The position numbers and the translations under genes are program-made. This document shows, piece after piece, positions 25,601-35,800 of a stretch of DNA of 64,000 nucleotides; the stretch's first letter is position 1, and each line of letters begins with the position of its first letter. Source of the stretch: Deltaproteobacteria bacterium (lineage in GTDB: Bacteria > Desulfobacterota > Binatia > UBA9968); the NCBI GenBank assembly GCA_016210115.1, contig JACQUW010000107.1, positions 1-64,000 on the forward strand, in the 5' to 3' direction. The notes beneath the pieces were generated by a model, which ran no database searches, was not told the origin of the DNA, and worked only from the letters and a program-made list of their open reading frames with translations.

Positions 25601-26830
25601 AAAACGGCGACGGTCGTACATCATGAGCAGTGAGAGCTTGAATCCCGGCAGGATTTCGATGCCCAGGGGGTAGTGAGCCCAATCGAAGCCGCGTACGGAC
25701 ACGACCTCCGGAATTCTGGCGTTTTGCCTCGCGGCTTGAGCCGCGGAATTCTCAAAAGCCAAAATGCTTTCAAAAAGCGGCCGGCCCGTGGCGACCTCAC
25801 TCCATCTTTGAATCTCATTCAGCGGCGTGTAATCGTATTGGCGCACCTGGGCCTGATGCGACTGAAGATCCGTCAGCCAGGACAACAACGAGGATCTATC
25901 CGGTACCCGTACCCGCAAAGGCAGGGTATTGATAAACAATCCAACCGTTTTGTCGATTCCGCCGAGGCTGGAGGGACGACTGGAGACGGTCGCTCCGAAG
26001 ACAATGTCCTGCTCGCCGCTATAACGGCTCAAGAGTATAGCCCATGCGCCCTGAACCACCGAGTTTAGCGTCAGACGATGCTGCCGCGCGAAGGCTTGCA
26101 AGCCAGCTGTCGCTGCTTCGCTCAACCAGACCTGCTCCTTTGCGTAGACCTCTTCTCCAGAGGGAAGCTCATTCGATGACAAATCCACTCCGAACGGAGT
26201 CGGAGCGGTAAAGCCCTTCAGCTCCTCGCGCCAGAAAATTTCAGCCGCTTCTAAGCTTTGCTCCTGAAGCCAGATAATATAGTCCCGATAAGGACGCGGG
26301 CGGTCCATGGCGACTGCGTCGCCCCGAGAAAACGCTTCGTAGAACGCCCACACCTCCTGCAGGAGCGAGAAGCTGCACGATCCATCCATGATCAAGTGGT
26401 GGAAGCTCCAGAGGAAGTGGTGGATGTCCTCTGCTCCTCGAGCGAGGACCCACCGCATCAGAGGCGCCGTCGTGAAATTGAACCCGCGCCGCGCCTCGGC
26501 CTTGAGACGGGAGTCGATCTCCCTCTCCTGTTCGCCCGGCGACAGCGAGCGCCAGTCCTGCTGCTCCACCTCGACTTCCACGCGCCGATGGACTACCTGC
26601 AGCGGCTTTTGCAGTTCCTGCCAATGAAAAGAAGTTCTCAGAGCCGGGTGCCGATCCATCACGTGCTGCCATGACCGAAGAAAAGCCGAGACGTCCAACT
26701 CACCCCGCAACGTATATCCCAACCGAATGCAGTATACGCCGGACTCCGGCGCATCCAGACTGTGAAACAGCAGCCCATGCTGCATCGGCGAAAGCTCGTA
26801 GATGTCTTCAATGTCGTCTTGCGCGCGCAT
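22655..26830 (-). CDS. NRPS module C-A(FkbM-MT)-PCP, aspartate-type pocket
   Basis: A 1391-residue NRPS. The condensation domain (about 8-440) has HHLIMDG near 143 and a SPMQHGLLFHSL opening like C domains that accept a D-configured donor. The A domain core (about 465-895) has YTSGSTGLPKG and NHYGPAEAT. By-eye alignment to GrsA gives the pocket D-L-T-K-V-G-H-V-G, one change from the published Asp code DLTKVGHIGK. Between A8 (KIRGFRVELGEVE) and the C-terminal subdomain (NGKLDRRTLPPPD) sits an FkbM-type methyltransferase (about 915-1150; VFDVGANIGLF, YAFEPNPFAFE). The PCP carries DNFFDLGGHSLLSLQ (about 1300). There is no thioesterase or reductase after it, only a short basic tail. As the last assembly-line protein it probably adds Asp, which the inserted domain may methylate (inference). 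Confidence 0.93.
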   Translation of the reverse strand: MRAQDDIEDIYELSPMQHGLLFHSLDAPESGVYCIRLGYTLRGELDVSAFLRSWQHVMDRHPALRTSFHWQELQKPLQVVHRRVEVEVEQQDWRSLSPGEQEREIDSRLKAEARRGFNFTTAPLMRWVLARGAEDIHHFLWSFHHLIMDGSCSFSLLQEVWAFYEAFSRGDAVAMDRPRPYRDYIIWLQEQSLEAAEIFWREELKGFTAPTPFGVDLSSNELPSGEEVYAKEQVWLSEAATAGLQAFARQHRLTLNSVVQGAWAILLSRYSGEQDIVFGATVSSRPSSLGGIDKTVGLFINTLPLRVRVPDRSSLLSWLTDLQSHQAQVRQYDYTPLNEIQRWSEVATGRPLFESILAFENSAAQAARQNARIPEVVSVRGFDWAHYPLGIEILPGFKLSLLMMYDRRRFQAATVTRMLGHLRSVLEGVVANPQCHLAQLPLLTAAERQRLLLEWNHTERVYPEDRCVHQIFEAQADRTPDAIAVAYEGRQLTYAELNGRANQLAHYLRALGVGPEVLVGLYLERSLDMLVGLLGILKAGGAYVPIDPSDPPQRVNFVLESAQAPVLLTQKRLSEGLIDCHARVVCLDADWDLITREKNRNVDSGVISENLVYVIYTSGSTGLPKGVSVEHRQLTNYLNGILERMALPEGAGFAMVSTIAADLGNTVVFSSLCTGGCLHVISQERALDPRSMAEYFGLYSIDCVKIVPSHLAAWQRSAGSENILPRRLLVLGGEPSRTAWVESLQALAPNCAILNHYGPAEATVGVLTYRMGETGRVPEGPLIPLGRPIGNVQIYLLDRNLEPVPIGASGELCIGGASLARGYLNRPDLTAEKFVPNPFSKESGARLYRTGDMARWLPDGNVEFIGRIDNQVKIRGFRVELGEVEAALAQHPDIQGAAVSIRDDGPGEKRLVAYVVPGPHRAAFIAGRQRYRLPNNMGIAHLNKHETDYLYEEIFERQAYLRHGITIQDGDCVFDVGANIGLFALFVKQVSEDAKIYAFEPNPFAFEILSANVSLYARDARLFHCGLSHEAGTASFTFFPGFSILSGFHADPQSEKEVVKAFVRNRQKAGEIGIAGPIDGIDGILDERFSSTTFSTELRTLSGVIEQEGIDRIDLLKINVEKSELDVLTGIKGDDWKKIKQVVLEVDVQEKLQIILGMLEREGFESFVEQDPLLENTPLCYVYAIRRSPESAPAAGARRADVRSLRTMGEPFLTTDELRDFLRKKLPGHMLPSAFVFLAALPLTPNGKLDRRTLPPPDLTRPALAETYEPPSTQVELLIAGIWQELLQIDGVGVRDNFFDLGGHSLLSLQVVTRLEKQLGVRIGPGELVFQTLGQLAAVCESRRAGEAEEPSVSFGRRMLGAVHGVVSYLRRGSSDESGQAAVSSGGARKP

Positions 26831-26842
26831 GCGAAGGCTCTT

Positions 26843-29800
26843 TTACTTGGCTCGTTGAGAGCCGGCTTGCGAGATTGCGCCGATGAATCGATCCAGCTCG
26901 CTCTGGCTCAGCCTCGCGCCGCGGAAGTCTGAAGGCGTGTACGGCGTTATCGGCTGCGATCCGCTATGAGCGATGAGCGACCGCAGCACTTCCAAAGCTT
27001 CATGCGCGAGATTTTCAATCGTAGAACGTCGATGAATGTTCTCACTGAAGGTCCAGTCGAACTGCAGCTCGCCGGCGCTCCCGCCGAGACTGCCAGTAAT
27101 TTCCAGTAGATGCGTTCGCATTCCCCGTGGACTGCGGGTGGGGCCGCAAGATTGCGTGTCGAGTTTAAGAATAGAGGACAAAGGGAGACTTTGATCGAAC
27201 TGGCCCATATAAAGAAAAATGACCTCCGGGCGGGGCTGGGCCTGGAATCGCTGCGTAACCCGGTCTTCGGCCATATAGCGCAGCAACCCGTAGCCGATGC
27301 CATGATTCGGAACGCGGCGCAGTTGCTCTTTGACCGATTTTAAAGCCTCTCCGGGATTGTCGCCCGCACGGAAATCGAGCCGGACCGGATAAAGAACGGT
27401 GAACCATCCCACGGTTCGGGAAACGTCTAGGCCCTCGATCTCGACCTCCCGGCCATCGTTCTCCTGGTCAATCAAAACAGCAGAAGATCCAGCCCACCGA
27501 GCCAAGACCCGTCCCGCGGCCATTAGCAAGATATCATCCATCCGCGCGTTGTAGGATTTCTGGACCTCCTGCAGTAAAGCTCGTGTCTCTTCTCGCGCGA
27601 GTGAGACTGAGACGGTGCGCGCCGAAGCCACAGTGTTGGCGCCTCCCGAGTAGTCCACCGGGAGCGGCGGCGGCACCGAGTTTCCGATTTCGAGCCAATA
27701 ATCCATCTCGCGTTCAAGCGCCTCCGAGCGCGCAAACTCCATGAGCCGCTCACCCCATTGTTTCAATGAGTGGGTTTTGGGGGGAAGGCAAATTTTTTCG
27801 CCGCGCCTCAGCCGTTGATAGGTGTCGCAAAAATCTTCCAGGAGAATACGCCAGGAGCCGAGATCGACTACGAGATGATGGCAGATAATGAGCAGGCGGC
27901 TCCGTGCTCCCGAACCGCTAGCGAAATAGACGATCCGCAGCAGCGGCCCCTCGGACAGGTTTATGCCGGCCTGCAGCCGGGCTGCGGATTGCTGCAGCGC
28001 GGGTATTTGCTCCTCCAACGGCAGTGACGACAAATCGAAACACGAGAATGGAGAGACATGATTCAGATCGCCGTGCATCTGCCGCCAGCCGGAATCCTCC
28101 TGAATAAAACGCAGGCGAAGCGCGTCATGGTGTGCGACCAAGGCTTGCACGGTTTTCTCCAGGAGAGACGGATCCAGGGCTTCGGCTGCTTCAAAGAAAA
28201 AAGCCATGTTCCAGTGGTGAGCGTCAGAACGAGCATGCTCAAAGAACCATCGCTGAACCGGGGTCAGCGGAACAAGTCCGCTGACTGGACCGTGTTCGGC
28301 GCCGTAGCTCCGCTTTCCGGCAGCGAGCGCCGCCAGCTCGGCGATCGTCTGGTGATCGAAAAGCTCCTTATTGGTGAACCGAAGACCCGCCTTGTGGGCC
28401 CGAGCAATAAACTGAAGCCCTATGAGCGAATCCCCGCCCAATTCAAAGAAGTTGTCATGGATACCGACGCGCTCAATGCCCAGCAGCGCCTGCCAGATCT
28501 CTGAAAGGGTTTGCTCAATTGGAGTATTGCCGGCGACGCGGGGATCTGCTTCCACAGGGCGGATCTGGACCGCGTCTGAAGACCCAGCTTGTCCCGAAGA
28601 TTCCGCGGGCTTCGAAACAGTATACTCACGCATCACCGCATTGAAATCCTGCGTGGACACCACCACTTCCGGCAATCCACTGTCCAGAACGCGGTAAAAT
28701 ACCTCGATCCCTTCCTGAGACGACATGCCTGTCTCTAGCGACAAAGCCTCCGCCGATCGCTGGCCGATTTTCGCCCCGACCTTGACTGACATACCATCCT
28801 CTCGCCAGACGCCCCAATTAATGGAAGCGGTCAACCTTCCAGTCCTTCGGAACTGATCATGAGCAAAAGCGTCAAGGAAAGCGTTGGCAGCGCAATAATC
28901 GACAAGCCCTTTGCCGCCCACCAGAGATCGCACCGATGAGAAAAGTAAAAGGAAATCCAGCTCAGCGTCTCTAAAGACAGTCTCCAGCACGCGGCTTCCT
29001 TTGACCTTGGGAGCAAGCACGCTTGCGGCGACCTCCGGCTCCTTTAGTTGAATAATACCGTCATGGAGCACTCCTGCGGCGTGCACCACGCCATGGATGG
29101 TGCCGAAGCGATCGCGCGCCTGCTGAATACAGAGCGACATCTCTTCCAAATTGGTCACGTCCGCTTTGAGGGCAAGAATCTGAGCTCCCATTCTTTCGAG
29201 CGCCACCAGTTTTCGGATCTTCTCCCGGGTTTCCTTTCCCTTGTCGTCTAAGGCGTGCTCACCCTCTGGAGATTGCAGCCATTGTTGCCACAATTCTCTT
29301 CTTGGAAACGCTGTTCGCCCGGTCAGGATCAGTTTTGCCTTCGCCTTCTCGGCCAGGCTCTGCGCGAGAACCAACCCGAGACCTCCCAAACCTCCCGTGA
29401 TGAGATAAACCCCTTCTTCTCGGAGAGATATCGTGCCGTCGAGTCTTCTCTCTAATCTCACGGGTTCAAAGATTTGTACCCACCGATGCTTGCCGCGATA
29501 AGCGATGCTGCCGTCTGACGGTTCAGCCGTAAGCTCGGTGATGAGATCCTCGATCAAGCGTTGTTCCTCGGCAGTTTCCGGGGCCGGCGGCGCGATGTCG
29601 ATTGAACGGCAGCTGATGTTTGGATATTCCTGCGGAATTACCTTACAGGGGCCGAGTACCGCGGCCTTCTCAGGATAAAGCGATTCTTCCCCCGTGATTT
29701 CCTGAACGCCGCTCGTAAGCACAAAAAGAGAGAGAGATTCCCATGGATTTTGGTTTCCCCATGCCTGACCCAGAAAAAGCAGGCTGTAAAAACCGCTATC

Positions 29801-32800
29801 CAAATGCGCTTCGGCCAACGCCGTTTCTGATGAGGATCGATCCTCTAGTCCAACATTCCATAAATGCAGAATAGCGCTCGGGGTTTTATTCGCGAGCCGA
29901 AGATCGGCAAGCAAGCCGTTGTAGTCCTCCCGTTTCCGGGGCGATATGATGTAGTCCCGCCGGCTGATTCGGGTGAATTCTTTCCCCGCCCTGACCGTGA
30001 TGACCCGGTAGCCTCTTTCCTCCAGACGCAGCGCCAGACGGGACCCGAGCCCGCCTTGATCGGCAAAAATCAAACAAGGGGAGTTTTTGTTCGGAGACGT
30101 TTTTTGCCGGGCCTCTCGCGGCGCCGCAGAACGTTTCCAGGACGGTGCATAGAACCAATCGGCAATATCTGCTTTCCTGCGCAAGGACCTCTCGGCTATC
30201 TTCCCGTTAACTTGTTCGCTTGGCGGGTCAATCCAATAACGCTGCCGGTCGAATGGATAACTCGGTAAGGAGACCCGGCGGCGGCGCTCCGTGGCATATA
30301 TGCCGGACCACTCCACGGGCACGCCAGCAAGCCAGAGGCGGCCCAGACTGCTCAGTAGCAAAGCGCTATCCGACTGTTTTTCGCTTGGGCCGCGGGTTGA
30401 GGACAATACGAGAGGACCCGGCCGTTCAGTTGCCTCGCGGTTTACGAGCGCCGTCAGCGTCTGCCCCGGACCGACCTCAAGGAACAGCCGTCCCGGTTGT
30501 TTCGTCAGCTCTTGCAGGCCTGCCGAGAACTGCACGGTGTTACGCAGATGCTTGGCCCAATAGCTCGGAGCCGTCGCCTCCGACGGGGTAATCCAGGTGC
30601 CGCTGAGATTGGAAATGTAAGGCAAGCGGGGAGGCTTTAAATTGATTTGCCTGATCCGTGCGGCAAAGGCGTCGGCGACGGAGTCCATCATAGCAGAATG
30701 AAAAGCGTGGGAGGTATTAAGGCGGCGACACGCCACTCCTTCCTCGGTCAATCGAGCTTCTAGAGCGAGCACAGCGTCCGTGGGTCCGGAAACCACGCCC
30801 AGGGACGGCGCGTTAGCCGCGGCGATGCGCAGCTCTTCACCCAGGCAGTACCGCAACTTCTCAAGCGGCATTGACACGGCAAGCATCGCGCCGTGGGGCG
30901 CTCTATTCATCAACTCGCCTCGGGCAGACATCAGCGCTAACCCGTCCTCAAGAGAAAAGACGCCCGCCAAACATGCCGCCGCGTATTCCCCTATGCTGTG
31001 GCCTATCATCGCCTGGGGCTGCACCCCCCATTTCATCCAGAGCTGGGCCAGAGCGTATTCCACCACAAAGAGCGCCGGCTGCGTAACATCGGTCTGATTC
31101 AGTCGTCGCGCCGCTTCCTCGGATTCTGCGACATCCGGGTACAGAACCGAGCGCAGGTCAAAACCGAGATGAGAATTGAGAATATCCGCGCACTGATCAA
31201 CCTGCTCGCGAAAATACGGCTCCGTCTCATAGAGCTCCGACGTCATGTTTAGATACTGCGCCCCCTGACCCGGAAACATAAAAACAACAGATGGTGTATC
31301 GGATTTGTAAACGCTCGTGATCACTCTCTTGGGATCGGATGTTTCCAAAGCGTCAGCCGCGTCCGCGAGATTCTGGCAAACCACCATCCGCCGATGGCTG
31401 AACGCACGCCTCCCGACCTGTAACGTGTAAGCTACGTCAGGAAGATAAAGATCTCGATCTTTTCGCAAGCGCGCCGCAAGATTCGCAGTAGCCTGATTAA
31501 GTGCCTTCTCGCTTTTCGCGGACAGCACCAGGAGATGCCAACGCCGGCGGGATTCAGCCCGCCGCGCGGGGGGGGCCTCTTCGAGAATGACATGCGCGTT
31601 CGTGCCCCCGATGCCGAATCCGCTGACTCCCGCGCGGCGCGGACCGCTGCCCTGCGGCCAACTGCTCAGTTTTGCATTGACGTAAAACGGGGTCTTATCG
31701 AAATCGATTTGAGGATTGGGCTTTTCAAAGTTCAGGCTCGGCGGCAGAAGCCTGTGCTTTAAAGAAAGCACCGTCTTAATAAATCCTGCCACACCGGCAG
31801 CCGCATCCAGATGTCCGATATTGGTCTTTACCGAACCGATGGCACAGAAACCTCTGGCCTCAGTTCCGGCGCGAAATGCCTGCGTTAGCGCCGCAACTTC
31901 GATGGGATCGCCGAGGGCGGTTCCGGTACCGTGAGTTTCGATATAACTGATCGTTTCGGGCGCAGCTCCGGCTACGCTTTGGGCCGCCTGAATCACCTTC
32001 GCCTGTCCAGCCACGCTCGGAGCGGTGAAACCTACTTTGAAAGAGCCATCATTATTGATCGCGCTTCCCTTTATGACGGCATGGATTGAGTCTCCGTCGG
32101 CCAGCGCATCCTCTAACCGCTTCAGGGCGACAACACCGACCCCGGAGCCAGGAAAAAATCCGCGCGCGCTCGCGTCAAAAGCGCGGCAGTGGCCGTCCGG
32201 CGAAAAAATGCCGCCTTCTTGGTAGAAATAGCCTGCCTGTTGAGGGATCTTGATTAACACGCCGCCTGCCAGCGCAATATCGCACTCCCCGCTCAACAGA
32301 CCTTGACACGCAACATGAATTGCCACGAGAGACGTGGAGCAGGCGGTTTGCACCACGATGCTCGGCCCCTCCAGATTGAGTTTGTACGAGACGCGCGTCG
32401 CCAGGAAATCTTTGTCGTTTCCAAGCACGGTTTGGAAACCCATCCCGGGCTCCATGATATCGTGGCGCTCCCGGAGATTATTCAACAGGTATGTGTTGAC
32501 GCTGACGCCGGCGCAAACACCGATCAGACCCTTGTAGTTGGACGTGTCGTATCCCGCGTCCTCAAGCGTTTTCCAGGCGCATTCCAGAAAAAAGCGCTGC
32601 TGCGGGTCCATCAGCTCGGCCTCTGTGCCGCTATACCCGAAGAAAGCCGCATCGAATAAGTCAACGCCTTCCAGCACAGCGGCTGATTTGACATAGTCAG
32701 GGTTGTCCAGGACTGCGGGGTCTACGCCTGAAGCCAGGAGCTCCTGGTCGGAAAAAGTCTTCACGGATTCCACGCCGTCCCGGAGGTTTTGCCAAAATTT

Positions 32801-32875
32801 TTCGATATTTTCGGCGCCCGGGAATCGTCCGGACATCCCCACGACAGCTATTTCGAGGCCGCTGCGATCACTCAT
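26843..32875 (-). CDS. type I PKS KS-AT-KR-ACP with C-terminal epimerization-type domain
   Basis: A 2010-residue hybrid protein. KS (about 6-430) has the active cysteine in TACSTSL near 175 and later HGTGTALGDP and NIGHLDAAAG. AT (about 535-850) has GHSIGEYAAA near 622 and HAFH near 721, the malonyl-CoA signature. A KR with an N-terminal structural half (from about 925; Rossmann loop TGGLGGLG near 1160; FSSVRSLVGG and YCAAN) has HDG near the LDD position of B-type KRs, and no DH or ER is present. ACP carries LGGDSL near 1478. Residues about 1535-1980 form a condensation-fold domain with HHLVVDLGSWRILLEDF, ENDGRE and DVSRTVGWFT, the marks of NRPS epimerization domains. It overlaps the upstream NRPS stop as ATGA and lies 12 bases before the next NRPS gene. 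It should add one reduced malonate unit. Confidence 0.94.
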   Translation of the reverse strand: MSDRSGLEIAVVGMSGRFPGAENIEKFWQNLRDGVESVKTFSDQELLASGVDPAVLDNPDYVKSAAVLEGVDLFDAAFFGYSGTEAELMDPQQRFFLECAWKTLEDAGYDTSNYKGLIGVCAGVSVNTYLLNNLRERHDIMEPGMGFQTVLGNDKDFLATRVSYKLNLEGPSIVVQTACSTSLVAIHVACQGLLSGECDIALAGGVLIKIPQQAGYFYQEGGIFSPDGHCRAFDASARGFFPGSGVGVVALKRLEDALADGDSIHAVIKGSAINNDGSFKVGFTAPSVAGQAKVIQAAQSVAGAAPETISYIETHGTGTALGDPIEVAALTQAFRAGTEARGFCAIGSVKTNIGHLDAAAGVAGFIKTVLSLKHRLLPPSLNFEKPNPQIDFDKTPFYVNAKLSSWPQGSGPRRAGVSGFGIGGTNAHVILEEAPPARRAESRRRWHLLVLSAKSEKALNQATANLAARLRKDRDLYLPDVAYTLQVGRRAFSHRRMVVCQNLADAADALETSDPKRVITSVYKSDTPSVVFMFPGQGAQYLNMTSELYETEPYFREQVDQCADILNSHLGFDLRSVLYPDVAESEEAARRLNQTDVTQPALFVVEYALAQLWMKWGVQPQAMIGHSIGEYAAACLAGVFSLEDGLALMSARGELMNRAPHGAMLAVSMPLEKLRYCLGEELRIAAANAPSLGVVSGPTDAVLALEARLTEEGVACRRLNTSHAFHSAMMDSVADAFAARIRQINLKPPRLPYISNLSGTWITPSEATAPSYWAKHLRNTVQFSAGLQELTKQPGRLFLEVGPGQTLTALVNREATERPGPLVLSSTRGPSEKQSDSALLLSSLGRLWLAGVPVEWSGIYATERRRRVSLPSYPFDRQRYWIDPPSEQVNGKIAERSLRRKADIADWFYAPSWKRSAAPREARQKTSPNKNSPCLIFADQGGLGSRLALRLEERGYRVITVRAGKEFTRISRRDYIISPRKREDYNGLLADLRLANKTPSAILHLWNVGLEDRSSSETALAEAHLDSGFYSLLFLGQAWGNQNPWESLSLFVLTSGVQEITGEESLYPEKAAVLGPCKVIPQEYPNISCRSIDIAPPAPETAEEQRLIEDLITELTAEPSDGSIAYRGKHRWVQIFEPVRLERRLDGTISLREEGVYLITGGLGGLGLVLAQSLAEKAKAKLILTGRTAFPRRELWQQWLQSPEGEHALDDKGKETREKIRKLVALERMGAQILALKADVTNLEEMSLCIQQARDRFGTIHGVVHAAGVLHDGIIQLKEPEVAASVLAPKVKGSRVLETVFRDAELDFLLLFSSVRSLVGGKGLVDYCAANAFLDAFAHDQFRRTGRLTASINWGVWREDGMSVKVGAKIGQRSAEALSLETGMSSQEGIEVFYRVLDSGLPEVVVSTQDFNAVMREYTVSKPAESSGQAGSSDAVQIRPVEADPRVAGNTPIEQTLSEIWQALLGIERVGIHDNFFELGGDSLIGLQFIARAHKAGLRFTNKELFDHQTIAELAALAAGKRSYGAEHGPVSGLVPLTPVQRWFFEHARSDAHHWNMAFFFEAAEALDPSLLEKTVQALVAHHDALRLRFIQEDSGWRQMHGDLNHVSPFSCFDLSSLPLEEQIPALQQSAARLQAGINLSEGPLLRIVYFASGSGARSRLLIICHHLVVDLGSWRILLEDFCDTYQRLRRGEKICLPPKTHSLKQWGERLMEFARSEALEREMDYWLEIGNSVPPPLPVDYSGGANTVASARTVSVSLAREETRALLQEVQKSYNARMDDILLMAAGRVLARWAGSSAVLIDQENDGREVEIEGLDVSRTVGWFTVLYPVRLDFRAGDNPGEALKSVKEQLRRVPNHGIGYGLLRYMAEDRVTQRFQAQPRPEVIFLYMGQFDQSLPLSSILKLDTQSCGPTRSPRGMRTHLLEITGSLGGSAGELQFDWTFSENIHRRSTIENLAHEALEVLRSLIAHSGSQPITPYTPSDFRGARLSQSELDRFIGAISQAGSQRAK

Positions 32876-35800
32876 GGGTCCTGCTTCTCGGCTTTCCCTC
32901 CGCTACGCCGTCGCTGGAGATTATGCAGCCGCTCTCTTCCCTCTCTCATCTGTTCAACACGAGCATTGCTTTGCGGCTTTGGCGGCGTGTCGCTTCTTTC
33001 TTGCGCCAGGAAACCTGCTAAAGCGCTTATGGTTGGAAATTGAAACAAGGCCACCATGGAGAGCTCTTTCAGACCAAGCTCCTTCAGCTTCCCGTGCACG
33101 CGAGTCATGAGCAAAGAATTACCGCCGAGATCGAAGAAATTATCGTGAACGCTGACCCTTTCCAGGTGAAGCATTTCCTGCCAAATCGCCGCAATAGCCC
33201 GTTCCAACTCCGTTTGTGGCGCGCTCCCGGCCACTTCAGATTCTGCAGTCAGACGATCCGGATGCGGCAGCCCTCGGCGATCCAGCTTGCCGTTGGGCGT
33301 GAGCGGCAAAGCATTCATGAAGACAAAAGAGGCGGGCACCATAAAATCGGGGAGTTTCTCTTTTAAAAATACGCGCAGTTCGCCAGGAATCGATGCGGTA
33401 CCTTCGTCGGCGACGACGTACGCCACGAGACGGACATCTCCAGGAGAGTCCTCGCGAGCCACAACAGCCGCCTCTCGAATCGAGGGATGGCTCGCCAGTT
33501 GCGCCTCGATCTCCCCTGGCTCGACGCGGAAACCACGGAGCTTAACCTGGTGATCCGTGCGACCGAGAAACTCGATGGTGCCATCCGGCCGGTAACGCCC
33601 CTGGTCTCCGGTTCTGTACAGGCGCGATCCCGGCTTGTGGCCGAACGGATCAGGCACGAACCGCTCAGCGGTCAGCTCTGGGCGATTCAGGTAACCCCGG
33701 GCCAAACCGTCCCCCCCGACGAATAACTCACCCGGAACGCCAATCGGGACCGGGTTCAGGTATGCATCCAAAAGGTATACCTGCAGGTCCTCAATGGGCA
33801 CGCCGATCGGGGTTGGCCGCGCGATGCGCGCGTCACTGGTTTCGAGCGAACGGTGGGTAACGTGGACCGTGGTCTCGGTAATGCCGTACATATTCACCAA
33901 TCGCGGCCGCTCATGACCGTAACGCTCAAACCACGGCCGTAGCCTCTGAACGTCAAGCGCCTCGCCGCCAAATATGATAAACCTCAACGAGAGATTCCAG
34001 CCAGATCTCTCCAGATCCTCCTGCGCCCACATAAGCTGCCGAAACGCGGAGGGGGTTTGGTTCAAAACCGTCACCTTCTCGCGGCACAAGAGGGCATACA
34101 ATTCCGCCGGCGAGCGACTGGTTTCGAAAGGAACAACCACAAGTCGCCCGCCGTATAGAAAGGCTCCCCAAAACTCCCACACGGAAAAATCGAAGGCGTA
34201 GGAGTGAAACAGCGTCCAGACATCATGCTCGTTGAATTGGAACAAGGGCTTGGTCGCCTCAAATAAGCGCCCCACATTCTCGTGAGTAATGAGCACGCCT
34301 TTTGGTATCCCGGTAGAGCCCGATGTATAGATCACATAGGCCAAGTTCGCCGGCGTCGCCCGGCTGGCTGGATTGTCTTTGCTTCTCTGGGCGATAGCCT
34401 GGCGGTCTGAATCCACGCGGATGACGTTGATCCCCTGCGCGGGGAGCTTTCGCAGCAAATCTGTCTGAGTCAGAATCACCCGAGCCTGCGCATCTTGTAA
34501 CATGAAGGCGAGCCGTTCTTTTGGATAAGCCGGATCCAACGGCAGATAAGCCCCGCCGGCTTTGAGAATTGCCAAGATCCCGATAACCATGTCCAAAGAG
34601 CGTTCGACGCAAATGGCCGCCGTGATCTCCGGGCCGACTCCAAGCTCCATCAGATAATGGGCCAATTGATTGGCTCTGCAGTTAAGCTGCTCGTAACTCA
34701 ACTCCTCTGGCCCGCAACTTACGGCAATCGCCTCGGGCGCCCGCTCGACCTGTTTCTCGAAGATCTCATGGAGACGTTGCGCCTGCGGAAAGCTTTTAAC
34801 CCTGCTGCTCGACGCCTTGAGGTGGTGTCGCTCTTGAGAAGACAACAGAGCCAATTGCGCCACTCGTTCGTCAGCATCAGAAACGATACCCTCCATGAGC
34901 GTCCGCAAGTGCGCTTCCATCCTGGCCACGGTTCCGGCATCAAAAAGATCAGCATTGTAATCGAATGATGCTGAAAGCGATTCTCCCACCTCAACGAAAT
35001 TGAGCATGAGATCGAACTGTCCTTCCTGCTGGATTGGAAACGGCAGGGCCTCAAGGGTGAGTTCTCCAAATTCCATCCGAGCTCCGGCTTCGCCGAGAAT
35101 GAAGGGCGCGAGCCCCTCCTTGACCAGATGATGCGGTCTCTGGAGCACGAACATGACCTGGAAAATGGGCGACCGGCTTGCATCCCTGTTGGGCTGGAGC
35201 CGATCGACAAGCAAAGGAAATGGAAAGGCCTGGTGCTCAAGCGCGTTGAGCACGGTATCTCGTACCTGGCGAAGCAAACTCCTGAACGTAGGATTGCCTC
35301 CCAGGTTTGAGCGCAATACGACCGGATTGGCACAGTAGCCCACAACCCGCTCGAATTCAGATAGATTTCGACAGGGCAGCGGAGAGCCTATAAGGATGTC
35401 CTCCTGTTGGCTGTAGCGGTAGAGCAAGACTTGAAAAGCCGCGACCAGCGTCATGTACAACGTCGCCCCGACCGATTTTGACAACAATTTCAGCCGCCGG
35501 GTCAATTCGCCGTCCACTCTGAAGAAATGGGAAAGGCCACGATAGGTTTGCGTGGACGGACGTGGGTGATCGGTCGGTAGGCGCAAGACGGAAAGATTAC
35601 CTGCGAGCTGTTGTCGCCAATACTGCCAGAGCCAGCTGCCTTCGGGACCCTCAAGCATCTCCGTCTGCCATCGCAAGTAGTCAGTGTACTGCGGTACGGC
35701 CTGCAGAGTCGGCGAAGTTCCGGTTCTGGCTGCGCTATACAACGCGCGAAGCTCATCCAGGCAGATCCATAGGGACCAACCATCAATGACAATGTGGTGC

